64,000 nucleotides of DNA, taken from Auricularia sp. M13. Its lineage: Eukaryota; Basidiomycota; Agaricomycetes; Auriculariales; Auriculariaceae. Positions 34,976 through 46,150 of this stretch are shown piece after piece. The notes below the pieces were generated by a model, which worked only from the letters and a program-made list of their open reading frames with translations, made no database searches and had not been told where the DNA came from. The position numbers were made by a program, and so were the translations under genes. The stretch lies in the NCBI GenBank assembly GCA_037042915.1, contig CM073193.1:3224001-3288000 (forward strand), read 5' to 3'. Numbering within the stretch: position 1 is the first letter of the stretch; each line of letters opens with the position of its first letter.

Positions 34976-35434
34976 GGCTGGGATGCGAGTGTAGAGTGTG
35001 CAGGCGGCTGAGTGGCGCTGGACGGCTGCAGGAACGCCGATCCGCGCGACAGCTTTTATTCAATGCGCGACGCGACAATTGCGCGGAATGGCGCGCTTTG
35101 TTCCCACGCCGCATCACCGGTCTTATCGGACCGTTTGTTCCGAAAGCGCGACTCAATCTGAGATCTCCAAGTCCCCGCAGAGCTGTGCAAGGCATCGTGG
35201 CTCTCTCGCAGCTTATATACTGCTTCAAGAACAAACGTTCTATGCGGAAGAACCACTTCTCAACGTTCTGGAGGTAGAATCCGTGCCTGAGGCCTCCGGC
35301 TTTTCGTACGCCGATGCTTCGATCTGTAGGACGCAAGGATGGCGAAATGCGCACGCCAGGACGTGCCAAGTGCCGATTGCGCATCGATAATCTATTCCCA
35401 ATCCGGGCGCAAAGGACGCAGTGATACAAGAAAG
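34976..35434. other. Spacer upstream of PRX1
   Basis: 459 bp between the PRX1 start and the SSU72 stop, presumably holding the PRX1 promoter. A 185-codon minus-strand ORF crosses it in the PRX1 direction but shows no conserved feature. Confidence 0.35.
35054..35059 (-). promoter_or_regulatory. Possible TATA-like element of PRX1
   Basis: On the minus strand ATAAAA occurs about 79 bp before the PRX1 ATG. Spacing fits a core promoter, but the motif is weak and A/T-rich hexamers are common by chance. Confidence 0.3.
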
Positions 35435-36519
35435 TCAGTAATATGTTACAACATGCAGCAGAGAATGAGGATGCTTTTCTTGCTGTTCTTGTAGTATCCT
35501 GCCCATCTCTTCGTCCAAATCATCAGCGTTCTCAATCTGCCAAAACCGAAGCGAACTCAGGTTAGAATGCTGCACTGCCTGGACTGCTCTACATACCGCA
35601 GTTGCGAGGTCGAGAATGGCTTTGCCCGCTATGCGGGCCTCTTCGTGGTTATCCTTGACCTCTAAGTTGATAATGTGCGTAGGGCGGTTCATTTCGCCTC
35701 CTCTTGATAGCAAATCTAGACACTCGTCAGACAGAGCGCCGGCGACAGCAACTCAGAAAGGCCGTACCATCGCAAACAGCGTCAAAACAGCGTTCTTCGC
35801 ATGTTATCACAACATCGGCAATAGCTCTTCCTTCCTGCCAGCGTTCCGGAGCGCGCTTTATGCGTCGATTACGGTCCAACATTGCCAATACACCGTTCGT
35901 CTGGTATCTGTCGCGGACATGAATTCAAATACGTGCGTCATGGTTGTCCAACCGCACTCACAACCGGGGATCCTTGGCCGATAATTCCTGTGTTGTGTTG
36001 GTAGAAGAACCCACCACGGAACTGTGCCGCTCACCTCGTACATGTCATTATAGGGGGTGCCAAACTGGAAAACTGTCGGTTGGTGCAGTGATGGTCCAGG
36101 CAATCGCACAGCAGAGCCGGTGCCGTACGAAATGACACGCATGCCAGCTTCCCTGGAGGACTTCAATTCGATTGCAGCGGACGATAGGTGGCTAAGAATA
36201 CGCACGCGAGGACCTTGTGGCCCTCCATAGAACGGTTCTGCATCACCGCGCAGTGTCAGACTTGACGGACGGACATATGGAGAAAACAGGGCTGTGAAAT
36301 GAAGCTTGCCTGGTTACTCGCGCAGACGACGCAGAAGAGCGGCCGGGGCTTGTACTTCGCGGGCGTTTGTGAGGGTGCGGGCGCGGGCGCGGTTGCTGCG
36401 GCTGCGTGACTGTTGGACGCCACCGGTTGCGCGGCTTGCGCCTGCGCAGGGACCGGAGACGAGGACGCGCCAGCCATGCGCGCCAGTCGCGGGTCGCGTC
36501 TTCTTGGGTCGTTCGACAT
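35435..36519 (-). CDS. SSU72: SSU72 RNA polymerase II CTD phosphatase
   Basis: Removes phosphate from Ser5 and Ser7 of the Pol II C-terminal domain and acts in 3'-end processing. It starts [20 protein letters not shown], a disordered Ala/Pro-rich extension of about 55 residues, then [18 protein letters not shown]. The catalytic C-x5-R loop is completed over an intron as [10 protein letters not shown]. That intron (36238-36309) starts with GC, not GT, and ends in CAG. Further exons: [54 protein letters not shown] (partly inferred), [60 protein letters not shown] and the C-terminus [12 protein letters not shown]. Order and length match SSU72. Confidence 0.92.
36238..36309 (-). other. GC-AG intron in SSU72
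   Basis: 72-bp intron starting GCAAGC and ending GATGCAG on the minus strand. It sits within the catalytic loop, joining VCASNQ to NRSMEGH. No GT donor nearby gives the conserved C-x5-R motif. Confidence 0.8.
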
Positions 36520-37587
36520 TGCAAAGATAGTTCTAAGAGTGAGCGTCAATGAGATGATGGTGCGTGCGGGCGTGGGCGAAGAATGGTAAAAGTCAGAAGT
36601 ATCTAGAACATTGAGTAACAAATCTCGCACGCCGCTCCTCGTCGGATGGCGTGTCAGGTACCACTCCGAAGTCATCTTGGGAAATGGCGAACAGGCTGCG
36701 CCGGAATTGCAGCACTTACCAGGACGGCTGGAACCTGGCTTTCGTCCGACGCGCGCGGAAACAACCTGCGGGACGCGTCTCGGTTGCGACCGACCTGTCC
36801 GACTTCAGGCATTCATATTCAGGAACTGACTTCTGTGGCCATGATTGCCTTGAAGATGCTTTCAAACGGCGGCCGAGTATCCCTCAGCTGGGCAAGGCCC
36901 GCCACTGGCTCATCTGGATTTTGCCCGCGCGCAGCATAGCCAAATTCGCGCTTGAATTTGCCTTCGCTCCACGCACTAGGAGGGGTTATCAGGCCACAGG
37001 CCGGGGTTGTGACAGGACAAAGGAGCATGAAATAATAGCAGACGCGGCGTTAAGACGTGCGCAGCGCCGTGAGAAGTCGCGGAGTAATCAAGCGATTCTT
37101 CCTTATATGGGATTCATGACAGTTTTGATGGCGAGTCGGACTCGCGCTAAGCGATAATGATTACACTTTGCACATGACGAGCAGACCGTCTCCAGGACGT
37201 GTGAGAAAGTGCAGGAAAGAAGCGGACTGCGACCGTGGCGTGTCTGCTGGCGTCGCTGGGGATGCGGCGCAGCGACTGGGCGAGCGATAGCATCATGGTC
37301 CGCAGTTATGATTGGTGCATGTCAGAGTTCGCTTGCAAGTTGTTTGGGCGTTAGTGCCGGATGCGGCTGGCGGACTGCTGGGCTGGCGAAGGGACACTGG
37401 GCGGGCTGGGAGGCAGCAGCAGGCTGGCGGGCGTGGGCCGGCGCAGGGGCCGTGGTGGTAAGTAGTGGCTGGCTGCGGACTGAGAGAAAGTCGGTGCGGA
37501 TCTGGCGGAAGCAGTAAGCTGGACTGCGCCGGGCAGGACACCCTCTCCGCAGCAGAGCGCACTTGCAACTTAGTCCCGACCCACAAC
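36520..37587. other. 1.07-kb spacer between SSU72 and the SMG6-like gene
   Basis: Divergent upstream region of both genes. Plus-strand ORFs cross 36650-37157, but their longest form has no ATG at its 5' end and no recognisable domain. A 15-bp palindrome (GCGAGTCGGACTCGC, 37131-37145) lies in the middle. No RNA gene or transposon remnant is evident. Confidence 0.4.
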
Positions 37588-40500
37588 ATGGCTGAAAAGC
37601 ACGCCCGCTCGTCGTCGCGCAAGGAGCTCGACATTGCAGAGAAGATGATCGCCTACCAGCGCCGCAATGCCGCGTACGTCGTCCCCGCAGCGCGCGCCCA
37701 GGACGCCAGCTCACGCCCAGCACGCAGCGCGTCGGCCTCGCGTCCCCGCTCATCACGCCCAGCAGCCCCGAGCGCGCAGGAGAGCGCGGCCGCGGCGCCA
37801 GACCCCGAGGACTTCTCGCGCAGGCTCAAGATCTCGTCGTCCGGCCGCACGCGCGAGCTCTACCGGCCAGACGTCGACCCCATCCCGCCCAGGCGCAGCC
37901 ACGAGCACGCAGACTCCGACAACACCTCCTCCCACCACCCGCACCCGCACAACCACCATCACCATTCCCAGCAGCGCTCGCCCCGCCCGCCCAATGCACA
38001 GCCCGCACAGCACCGACAGCTCTTCGATCCCGCAAGGGACGACCCGTTGCGCTTCGCAAAGGCCCAGCAGCCAGCCCAGCCAGCCCAGCAAGCCCAGCAA
38101 CCCCCGCAGAACCAGCCCCAACCCCCGCGCCAGCAGCAGCAGCTCAAGTCGTCCGCGTCGCGCCATATGGCCGACTGGATGTCCGTCTCGTCCGCCTCGG
38201 TCTCGTCGTCCGCGCCCTCCGTCCTCTCGTCCGTCCTCACGCTCACTTCCAATACCACCGGCTCCACGGGCTCGTCTCCGCACCAGAAGACGGACGACGT
38301 CAACTCGTGGCTCACTCAGATCAAGAAGTTGTATCGCGATCTCTCGGCCTGCGAGGCCAAACTCTCAAAGGACCTATATCCGGACCAGGAGGAGAGCAAG
38401 GTCGTGCTCAAGACCAGGGCCGCGGCCTCCAACATCCACAACGAGCGTATCCTGCGCATGATCGCTGACCACAAGCAGTATGTCGCGCGTCGCTCGTGCC
38501 ATGCATTCACTAATCAGCCCCCCCAAGTTTCGCCGAGATATGCCATACATTCTTGAAATTGACCCTTTCCCCGCTCGTCCCAGCATCCGTACACGCGTTT
38601 CCGTCGCGGTGCAACATCCCGGCGCGTTTATGGGCCGCGATACAGCGGCCGCTGGAAGTTTTGCGCCGCATGTCCTCGACTTCCACGATCGCTCTCGAAC
38701 ATCTCTCCGATTTTATCTATTACGCCTATGGCTACTACACCATGCTTTACGAAGAGCCCCTCCACGCTGTCTTCAAGTCTTTCTGGCTTGAGGCTCTCGG
38801 AGATCTCGCGCGCTACCGGATGGCCCTTGCTGCGCATCTCACGCCATCCACCACCGCAGCACCCGAGGCCGGGTCTCAGACGCTCGCATCCCTTCCTGCA
38901 CCGGAACCAGCCCCTGCCCGAATAGACGCCTCTCCGAGCCCCTCCATCGGTGTCGCCGCGTTGGCATCCTTCGACCTGGAACCGGAGCGCGACCAGTGGC
39001 GTAATATCGCCCGCGGCTGGTACGGTGATGGGTTGAAGGACCAGCCTGGTAATGGCAAGCTTCATCACCACATTGGATTGCTTTGTCGCGAGGACGAAAC
39101 TCTGATTGCCCTTTATCATTACGCGAAGAGGTGAGAACATTCTTCCGTTATTTTCTTCTCGGGAAGGTTTAGCAGAACTAATGACATGGCGCAGCATGAC
39201 TGCTCTGCATCCGTTTTCTACCGCGCGCGAGTCCGTACAGCAGGGTCTCTTCGGCCCTGCTATGACTTTGAAGCGACTGCTTCCAGAGGCAAAGGCGGCG
39301 GACCTCTTTGTCGTCCTCCATGGCATGCTCTTCACCCACATCCAGCTCGACGATTTCGACACTGTCCTGGCCCGGTTCCTCGAGAAGCTGCAACTCGATT
39401 CGATCGAGGAGCGCGAATGGATCGTGATGGGCGTCACGAACCTTGCAGCTGTTCTCGACTACGGCCGCCCGAACGGCGTGCTGCGCAAGACGGGCGCATT
39501 CGGTGAGAAAAAGGAGAAGGACACCGACAAGCCCCGGGCCGGCGTGAAGCGCAAGAACGAGCAGCCCGTCAGCGTCGTCGAGGAGGAGGACCTGACCGGC
39601 AAGATGGACGTCGATGAGCCCGAGGACGCGGAAGACGCGCAGCCCGACACGCCCGCCGAATCCCAGGACCAGTCGCAGTCCGAGGACGAGCTGCCAATCT
39701 CGTACACCCTCGCGCTTCGCCTGACCTTCTCGATGTTCAGCTACGTGTTGAGCAACCCGAAGCACCGTCGCACGCCCTTCACCCCGTCGACGCTCAATCC
39801 ATATATCCCTATCATCTTCACCTTCCTGGCGACTATGGCGCGCCATCCTCGTGCCCTGGCTGTCATGGAGCGCGCTATTCCCTGGGACGACATGGCAACC
39901 TTCCTCGCGATGACTCCGCGCAGCGTGCTGAACGCCGAGGTTGAAGCAGGTCTGAAGCTCACGAGTGGTTGCGACCCGTCGCCGGAAGACTGGTGCTTGC
40001 GTGGCATGGAGTGGCTCGGCCGTCGCGTCTACGAACGCGGATTCTGGGCGCGTGCGGAGAAGGGCGGCGAGATGGAGGTGCTCCTGGCACAGGAGGCCAA
40101 TTTCGAGCCCGCGGACGACGGTATCATCGAGGACGACAGCGATGAGGCGAATCATGCTGCGACGAGCACCGCTGTTGGGAACGCGCGTCGCTGGACGCGC
40201 GTGTGCCGCGCAGCAGGCATCCTTGGCAAGGCGGTCCCGGGCTTCGTGTGGCAGCGCGAAGTACGCCGCTGGGTCGTCACTGGCCCTCTGCGAGAGAAGG
40301 TGCAAGAATGGCAGGCTTTGGAGCGCCAGCTCTCCGAGAGCAAGGCTCGTCGTTGGGCCGACGAGGATCTCGATGACGAGATGGACGTCGACGACGAAGA
40401 CCAAAACAACACCGAGAGCTCGGAAGAGGATGACGATGAAGATGAGCAGGTCAAGGCCCTTCGGGTGAGCTCTGCCTATTTTGATCGCAATAATATTTGC

Positions 40501-41225
40501 TTATATTCTTGCGCAGGCTCGCCGGCGGTATCTTCGCTCGCTTCTTCAAGATTCGAATAAGCCAGTCTCGCCGGTCTATACCCGCCGTGCGCGTCGGCAT
40601 GGCATGCGCGGCTCGCGGCGGCCACTGCAAATGACTCCTGGCTATACCGTCCTCGTCGTCGACACGAATATCCTCCTTTCAAGCCTTCCCCAGTTCTCCG
40701 CTCTCGTGACCAGCCAACGCTGGACGGTCATCGTCCCCCTGGCCGTGATCACGGAGCTTGACGGCCTCGCGCAGAATCATTCCCCGCTCGGCCTGGCTGC
40801 GAAAGACGCTCTCAAGTTCATCACATCGTCCATCCGCACGTGCAGTTCCTCTCTCAAGGTTCAGACCTCGAAGGGCAACTACCTTTCGTCGCTCGTCGTA
40901 CGGAGCGAGCAAGTGCAGTTCAGCAAACACGAGGGCTCTTGGGAACGCAACATGGATGACTTGATCCTCCGCTCGGCACTCTGGCAGCTTGAGCACTGGG
41001 TCGATCGTTCTTCGCTCCTCCCCGGCACCGATAGCAATAGCATGGCCGATGATACGTCTAGTCATGTGGTCTTGCTCACTTTCGATCGTAATCGTGAGTT
41101 TGGTTTCTTGTCGGTTCCTCTGGTCGTTTTCTAACGCACTTGCAGTGCGATTGAAAGCCACCTCTCGCCAGCTCGACGCAGCAGACGAGAAGGATATGGC
41201 CGCCATTCTCGCACCTCAGACATGA
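37588..41225 (+). CDS. SMG6: SMG6/EST1A-like protein with C-terminal PIN nuclease domain
   Basis: Est1/SMG5-7 family protein with a PIN domain, the layout of SMG6, the endonuclease of nonsense-mediated decay. From MAEKHARSSSRKELDIAEKM it has about 240 disordered residues with a His-rich patch (HHPHPHNHHHHSQQ) and Gln/Pro tracts. The Est1 14-3-3-like part follows: DVNSWLTQIKKLYRDLSACE, then over intron 1 FAEICHTFLKLTLSPLVPAS, NIPARLWAAIQRPLEVLRRM, EHLSDFIYYAYGYYTMLYEE, NGKLHHHIGLLCREDETLIA and LYHYAKSMTALHPFSTARES. Long acidic stretches (DEDLDDEMDVDDEDQ) precede the PIN domain: TVLVVDTNILLSSLPQFSAL, VIVPLAVITELDGLAQN, ERNMDDLILRSALWQL and HVVLLTFDRNLRLKATSRQL. The acidic residues of an active PIN fold are all there. 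Four introns. It is the first ATG in frame after the last upstream stop-free stretch. Confidence 0.9.
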
Positions 41226-41791
41226 GCTTATCGCTCAATTTCTCGATCTTTTATCTGGGACAACTGACCCAGCGACGCGTCCATGTTACCCGTCGCTTTC
41301 TCTAATCCGTGGCGCGTGGCCGCGTCCTTGGGACTCTTGTCGTACCTACATTATCCACCATCTATGCACACAGCTCGTCCCGGATAGGATGCGCATCCCG
41401 GTCTTTCTCTATGGAGGAGGTAAATCCAGCGCGCCGGCGCCGCCCATTGTGTATAACCCTCTCGTCGTGCAGTATCATCTCTCGCTTGTATCGCGCATAA
41501 ATTATTAGCTTACAGTGTATCCAGCAATATCAGTACCTGTCGTTGTTCAAACCTCATTGCATATTGCTCCCATTACACTCCAGACCGATGTCAGTTTCGT
41601 TTCCGCGCGCCGTTGGCGAACCGCGGCGTCTGCGCGTCGGTCCGTGCCAGGGTCCCGAATTGTGATCGAGACTACCCTTCGCGGTGAAGTCTATATGGAG
41701 CAGGGGTCCAGCTACCAAGCAGATCGTCCACTTCCATCGACCCACACTCTCGCACACTCTCGCATCGGCTCCCGCCCCTACCCACACGACA
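41226..41791. other. Spacer
   Basis: 566 bp between the SMG6-like stop and the phosphatase start. A pyrimidine-rich, CACAC-containing stretch (about 41740-41790) directly precedes the ATG. No gene recognised. Confidence 0.3.
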
Positions 41792-42618
41792 ATGGCCACT
41801 AACTCTAAGGTATGCGTACCAGTCGCTGGCGGACCTGTCCATGCTCACGCGTGTTGCAGTACATCACTCAGCCTGAGATGCCTGAGGCCATTTGTCGCAT
41901 GGTTCTCCGTGAGGAGTGCACACCGCGGCACGTCCCGTGGACGTTGCAGGCGAACGAAGTTGCCGACCGCGTCTATGTCTCCGACCTCTACACCGCTACC
42001 TCTGAAACAGCTCTCACTGAGCTCGGCGTCACGCACGTTATTTCGCTCCTGCAAAACGACGTAACCCTTCCGGTCCCCGTCAAAAAACATCTGCAGCTAC
42101 ATATCGCGGATGTTCCCCAATCGAACATCCTCCAGCACTTCCAGGAGACCACGCACTTCATTCGCGACGCGTTAGCTGCTTCGGATAACCACAAGGTTCT
42201 CGTCCACTGCGTCTGGGGCATGAGTCGCAGCGTCTCGGTCGCCATCGCGTATCTCCAGGCCACTCGCGACATGCTGTATCACGAGGCGTACAATATCGTC
42301 AAGGAGCGCCGGGGCTTGGCCTGCCCCAACCCAGGCTTTAGGACGCAGCTGATTCGCTATGGCACGGAGATTGGCGTACTCGTGCGGCGCGCCCAGAAGT
42401 CGCAATCGACACGGATTCGCCAGTCACTTCTCGAACGAACGCCGACTCACTTTGGAGCGCAGACCAACTTTGAACAGTCGTTATCGCCCATGTGCGTCTC
42501 TGCTCAGTTTCCGATCCGTCACGTACCACAACTGAACTGCATTCGGGTTCCAGCACAAATGACGATCGGGGAATGGTTGCGGCAGCCCATAAGAAGTGTG
42601 AAAGCGCCGTCTCCCTGA
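41792..42618 (+). CDS. Dual-specificity protein phosphatase
   Basis: Cysteine-dependent phosphatase of the DUSP/VH1 class. A tiny first exon (MATNSK) is spliced to YITQPEMPEAICRMVLREEC. Then EVADRVYVSDLYTATSETAL, TELGVTHVISLLQNDVTLPV, LHIADVPQSNILQHFQETTH and the P-loop KVLVHCVWGMSRSVSVAIAY (C-x5-R present), followed by YNIVKERRGLACPNPGFRTQ. The general-acid Asp is in HIADVPQS. The C-terminal 90 residues (RRAQKSQSTRIRQSLLERTP and beyond) are not recognised and look disordered. About 255 residues. The substrate cannot be told from sequence; no MAP-kinase docking (rhodanese) domain precedes the catalytic domain. Confidence 0.92.
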
Positions 42619-43093
42619 TTCAGAACATTTCAGTGTCCACACTCCTTGACACATTCTCCTGAAGTCTTGGCGGCCGTCCCACATGGACGCTTCTGTACAG
42701 TACGATTAGAGCAGTTTTTCTTGCGTTCTATGTATGCTGCGGGTATTCGTGCATCAGCTTTTCGGAGCTGTAAGTTGTCTGCGGCAGACTCGTACGCGTT
42801 CAGTCGGCAAACGGGTGACGCGTTCATACTGTCATGTTGGTGGAGTATGATGATTCTGCGCCAGCTTCAGCAACAGCCTCGACAATCTGAAGAAATGACT
42901 GATTTTACCAAGAGCATGGTACTGAAATTCAGGAGTGTCAGTACTCACTGTGACAGAAGGATTTTGCTCTTGCAGAACAACGTTGTTTTTGATCGTTTGA
43001 TCGACGTCATGACTAAGTGCGGCTTGGTTTTTCGGCGCCGTTTATCAGATTGCGGAGTGTGAATTATCGGACAGACTCTTGCCCTACGCACAC
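42619..43093. other. Spacer upstream of ISU1
   Basis: 475 bp. A plus-strand 138-codon ORF spans most of it without domain or composition typical of the neighbouring genes, so I treat it as the phosphatase 3' region and the ISU1 promoter. Confidence 0.35.
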
Positions 43094-43783
43094 CATGTTC
43101 CGTCTTGCAGCCAAAACCGCCCTCGCAGCTCGTCCCGCGCGCAACACCGCGCCAGTTATTTCTGTCGCCCGCCGCGGCTACCACGAGAAGGTCATCTCGC
43201 ACTACGAAAAGCCCCGCAATGTGCGTTCCTGAACTGAGCGTCGTCGAAGGCGGCACCCGCTGACTCTGCTGCTCCTAGGTCGGCTCGCTACCTAAAGACG
43301 ACATCAACGTGGGTACTGGACTCGTCGGCGCACCTGCGTAAGCTTTGCGATTTCTTTGTCTTAGCGACCGTTGACCCCGCGCTCGGGTAGGTGTGGCGAC
43401 GTCATGAAGCTCCAGATTCGTGTGGACGAGAATGGGATCATCCAGGAAGCCAAGTTCAAGACCTTCGGCTGTGGCTCTGCCATTGCTTCGTCCTCGTACA
43501 TGACTGAGCTCGTCAAGGGCCGGTCGCTGGAGGAGGCAAGCCAGATAAAAAACACCGAGATTGCCAAGGAACTGTGCCTTCCGCCCGTCAAGCTTCATTG
43601 CTCCAGTACGTCCACAACGCCTTCCAGTGTGCCTCCACATATCTAATACTCGATGTTTCAGTGCTTGCGGAGGATGCTATCCGGTCGGCCATCCGTGATT
43701 ACCGGTCCAAGCGCGCCCGCCTTGCGTCGACTACCGCGGCTGATGCGACGGCGACGACGACAGCAACAGCATCGGCCGCCTAG
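43094..43783 (+). CDS. ISU1: Mitochondrial iron-sulfur cluster scaffold ISU1 (IscU)
   Basis: Scaffold on which [2Fe-2S] clusters are assembled in the mitochondrial matrix. An Arg/Ala presequence ([20 protein letters not shown], then [18 protein letters not shown]) is followed over introns by [80 protein letters not shown] and [20 protein letters not shown]. The three cluster-ligand cysteines, the essential Asp after PACGD, and the LPPVK chaperone-binding motif are all present. A low-complexity Ala/Thr tail ([18 protein letters not shown]) extends beyond the usual C-terminus. Four exons; typical length. Confidence 0.95.
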
Positions 43784-43993
43784 GCAAAACGGGCTTCCCT
43801 TACCTGTTCCTGTCTATCATAATCACTCTGGCATTTATCCCTTGTCTCGTTTCTAGTGCCCTCCAATGTACAATATGACAAGCGCATGGCGAAAAATATT
43901 GCGTGTGTCGCAGAGCAAAGAAAAAACCGTGATCATGAAACTTCTTGGACTATGCAGCACAGGCGCCGCTCATAACAAGTCCCCTCAAAGCTA

Positions 43994-46084
43994 CTACGAT
44001 TTCTTGTTGGGCACATGTGTCACGGTGCCCGAAGCGAACCATTTCTCGTTTGCCTCCTTGACGCGTTGAGCTATTGCGGCGCGATTGACAAGCTCGAAAC
44101 CTAGGTATCAAACCCATCAGACGCAGCGCATTGTGCAAAGTTGCACAAGACCGACCTTGTGCGGGCGTAACGGCCAAGCTGGTCGCCGTGCCTGATGTGA
44201 TTTGGGCGCTGGCGCTACTGGCAGCCTTCGCCTGCTGCGTGAGCAGCGCAGTGCGCAGCTTGTTGGCCTTGGACATCTTGGCCTTGCTCTTGCTGTCCGC
44301 GCCGCCCGCGCGGACTTTGCCCGTCGAGACACCGATCATGCCCAACCCCTTGGTCTGGTCGAATGCGCCGACCTCCTCCTCCGCCTCGCCAAACACCATC
44401 CTGTTTTGCTGCTTGCGCAGTTCCGTCTGCGCGTACGCTTCTTTAGCCTTGCGTGCGCTATGGGCGTCATGAGCTAAGCCACACGGGGGAGGAAGAAGAT
44501 ATGTGGACGCACCGTTTTCCGCCGCGTCGCTTCTTGGAGCCTTCCACGGGCACTGGCAACGCTTTACCAACACGCTGCGGAGGCGGCGCTGCGAGCTTTT
44601 CGAGCACTATCTCGACCTTTTCGCGTAATTGACGCCCATAGCTGCCTGCTCGCAATGTCAGTTGACACACAGGAAATGGCTGCAAGGACGACAGACCATC
44701 CCGCTGTTTACGCTCCATGTCCATCCTCGCAGCCAGCACACACTTTGCACCGACCGTCCGCTGGGCTTTCACACGCAGTGACTTGTCCGCCTGACGCACA
44801 ATATCGCTCTGGAAGACGAAGCCTGTATGTCGGCTTGCAGACGTGGAAAAGCCCGCAGCGATCTTCTTCTGGGCACCCAACAACTATTTTCGAGAGTCAA
44901 GGCATGCACAATGGAAAAGGGTCCTAGGACGCACATGAACATTGCATGCGGGCATCTTAGCAAGTGCGTTGAGGCCGCCAGCAACACCGAGCAACTTGGC
45001 GGCGATGGAAGTTCCAACGATGGCTGATAGGTTAGGCGCCAGCATGGTCATCCTGGAACTGACATACGCGAAGATCTGCTACACAGTCAGCTGGCAACCC
45101 AATGAAAAGATCAAGCGTCCTTACCTTGTTGCGAGCGGCTTCGAGACGATCGGCAAGGTCGCACGCCTCAGAAATCGCATTCCACTTCGCAGCAGACAAT
45201 GGGCGGCCTGTCGTGGTTGTGGATGTCATTACCACACTCATGACGATGGCGGGAGGGAGGACGGAGGCGAGATTGAGCTTTGCAATATCCTATGTTGACA
45301 GCATTCAGCAATAGTGCAGAGTTTCGGAATCATAGCCCGCTCACCTCGTTGTTTGCAATAACTCGTACGGCCTTGATATACATGGCCGGGTCGATAACAA
45401 GCTGCTCTAGCTCTGGGAAGCGGGGAGCATAATGGTCGCGAATGAACTGAACGATTGCACGTCAGTCATCGAGATGCGACGAACTCAGAAGGGGCCCAAC
45501 CTTGTTAACAAGCAGGATTTCGTTGTCAATCTCGACAGACAGGTTGTTAGCAGCGACAATGACATTATATTCCGGATTGAGGTGCACAGGGGCGTTCATT
45601 GTATGCGTTGAAGCTGGTTGGGCCGTGTATTTTTCGACATCCTGGCAGCCGCATATCGTTAGCACCTGCAGCCTTGGGGTGAGTAACAGACACACCTTAA
45701 TAATGTCGGACATGCGCTTGCTGCCTTCGAGCTTTGCTATCGAGCGCACGTTGTCGACCTCGCCGAGCTCCATCCGCTCGACCTCTTCCGCGTCAAACTC
45801 GTCTGCAGGCCTGACGCCTCCCTTGGTAACACGCTCATGTCAGCACTGGATAGCACGCGCACGATCCAGGTATTGCTCACTTCGAGAACGAGCCCGCCAC
45901 CCTGGGCGTCTTCCGCATCCGCGTCGTCGCCCAAGTCACTTAGGTCGTCGCCAGCCGCGCGCTTCCGCTTCTGGCCTGCGCTGGGCTCGGCGTGTGTGGA
46001 CGGGCCGGCCTCGTTGTCGAAGTCGTCGCCGTTGTCGGAGAGGCCCTCGAGGTCGGCGAGAAGCTCGTCGGCTAATCCGCTCAT
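43994..46084 (-). CDS. PRP31: Pre-mRNA-processing factor 31 (U4/U6.U5 tri-snRNP)
   Basis: Splicing factor that binds the 15.5K-U4 snRNA complex and bridges U4/U6 to U5. It starts [20 protein letters not shown] and has an acidic N-terminus. The NOSIC/Nop region includes [145 protein letters not shown] and [20 protein letters not shown]. The C-terminal Prp31 block has [68 protein letters not shown], ending THVPNKKS. Order and spacing match PRP31 rather than Nop56/58. About seven introns. Starts 66 bp from the divergent FUR1 gene. Confidence 0.95.
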
Positions 46085-46150
46085 GGTGTCAAGAGACGCG
46101 ACCGTCGGAACAATCCGTGTGGCTGCCTCGAGGCTTTCCACAATCCCAGC
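46085..46150. promoter_or_regulatory. 66-bp divergent promoter, PRP31 / FUR1
   Basis: The two start codons are 66 bp apart, so one short region must serve both transcripts. No TATA-like element is visible. Confidence 0.5.

Noticed and set aside
34872-35429. 185-codon minus-strand ORF upstream of PRX1
   Set aside because: It overlaps the PRX1 first exon in another frame and the PRX1 promoter, with basic low-complexity composition.
36651-37157. Plus-strand 168-codon ORF in the SSU72-SMG6 spacer
   Set aside because: Its 5' end is not an ATG and nothing in the translation resembles a domain. Treated as non-coding.
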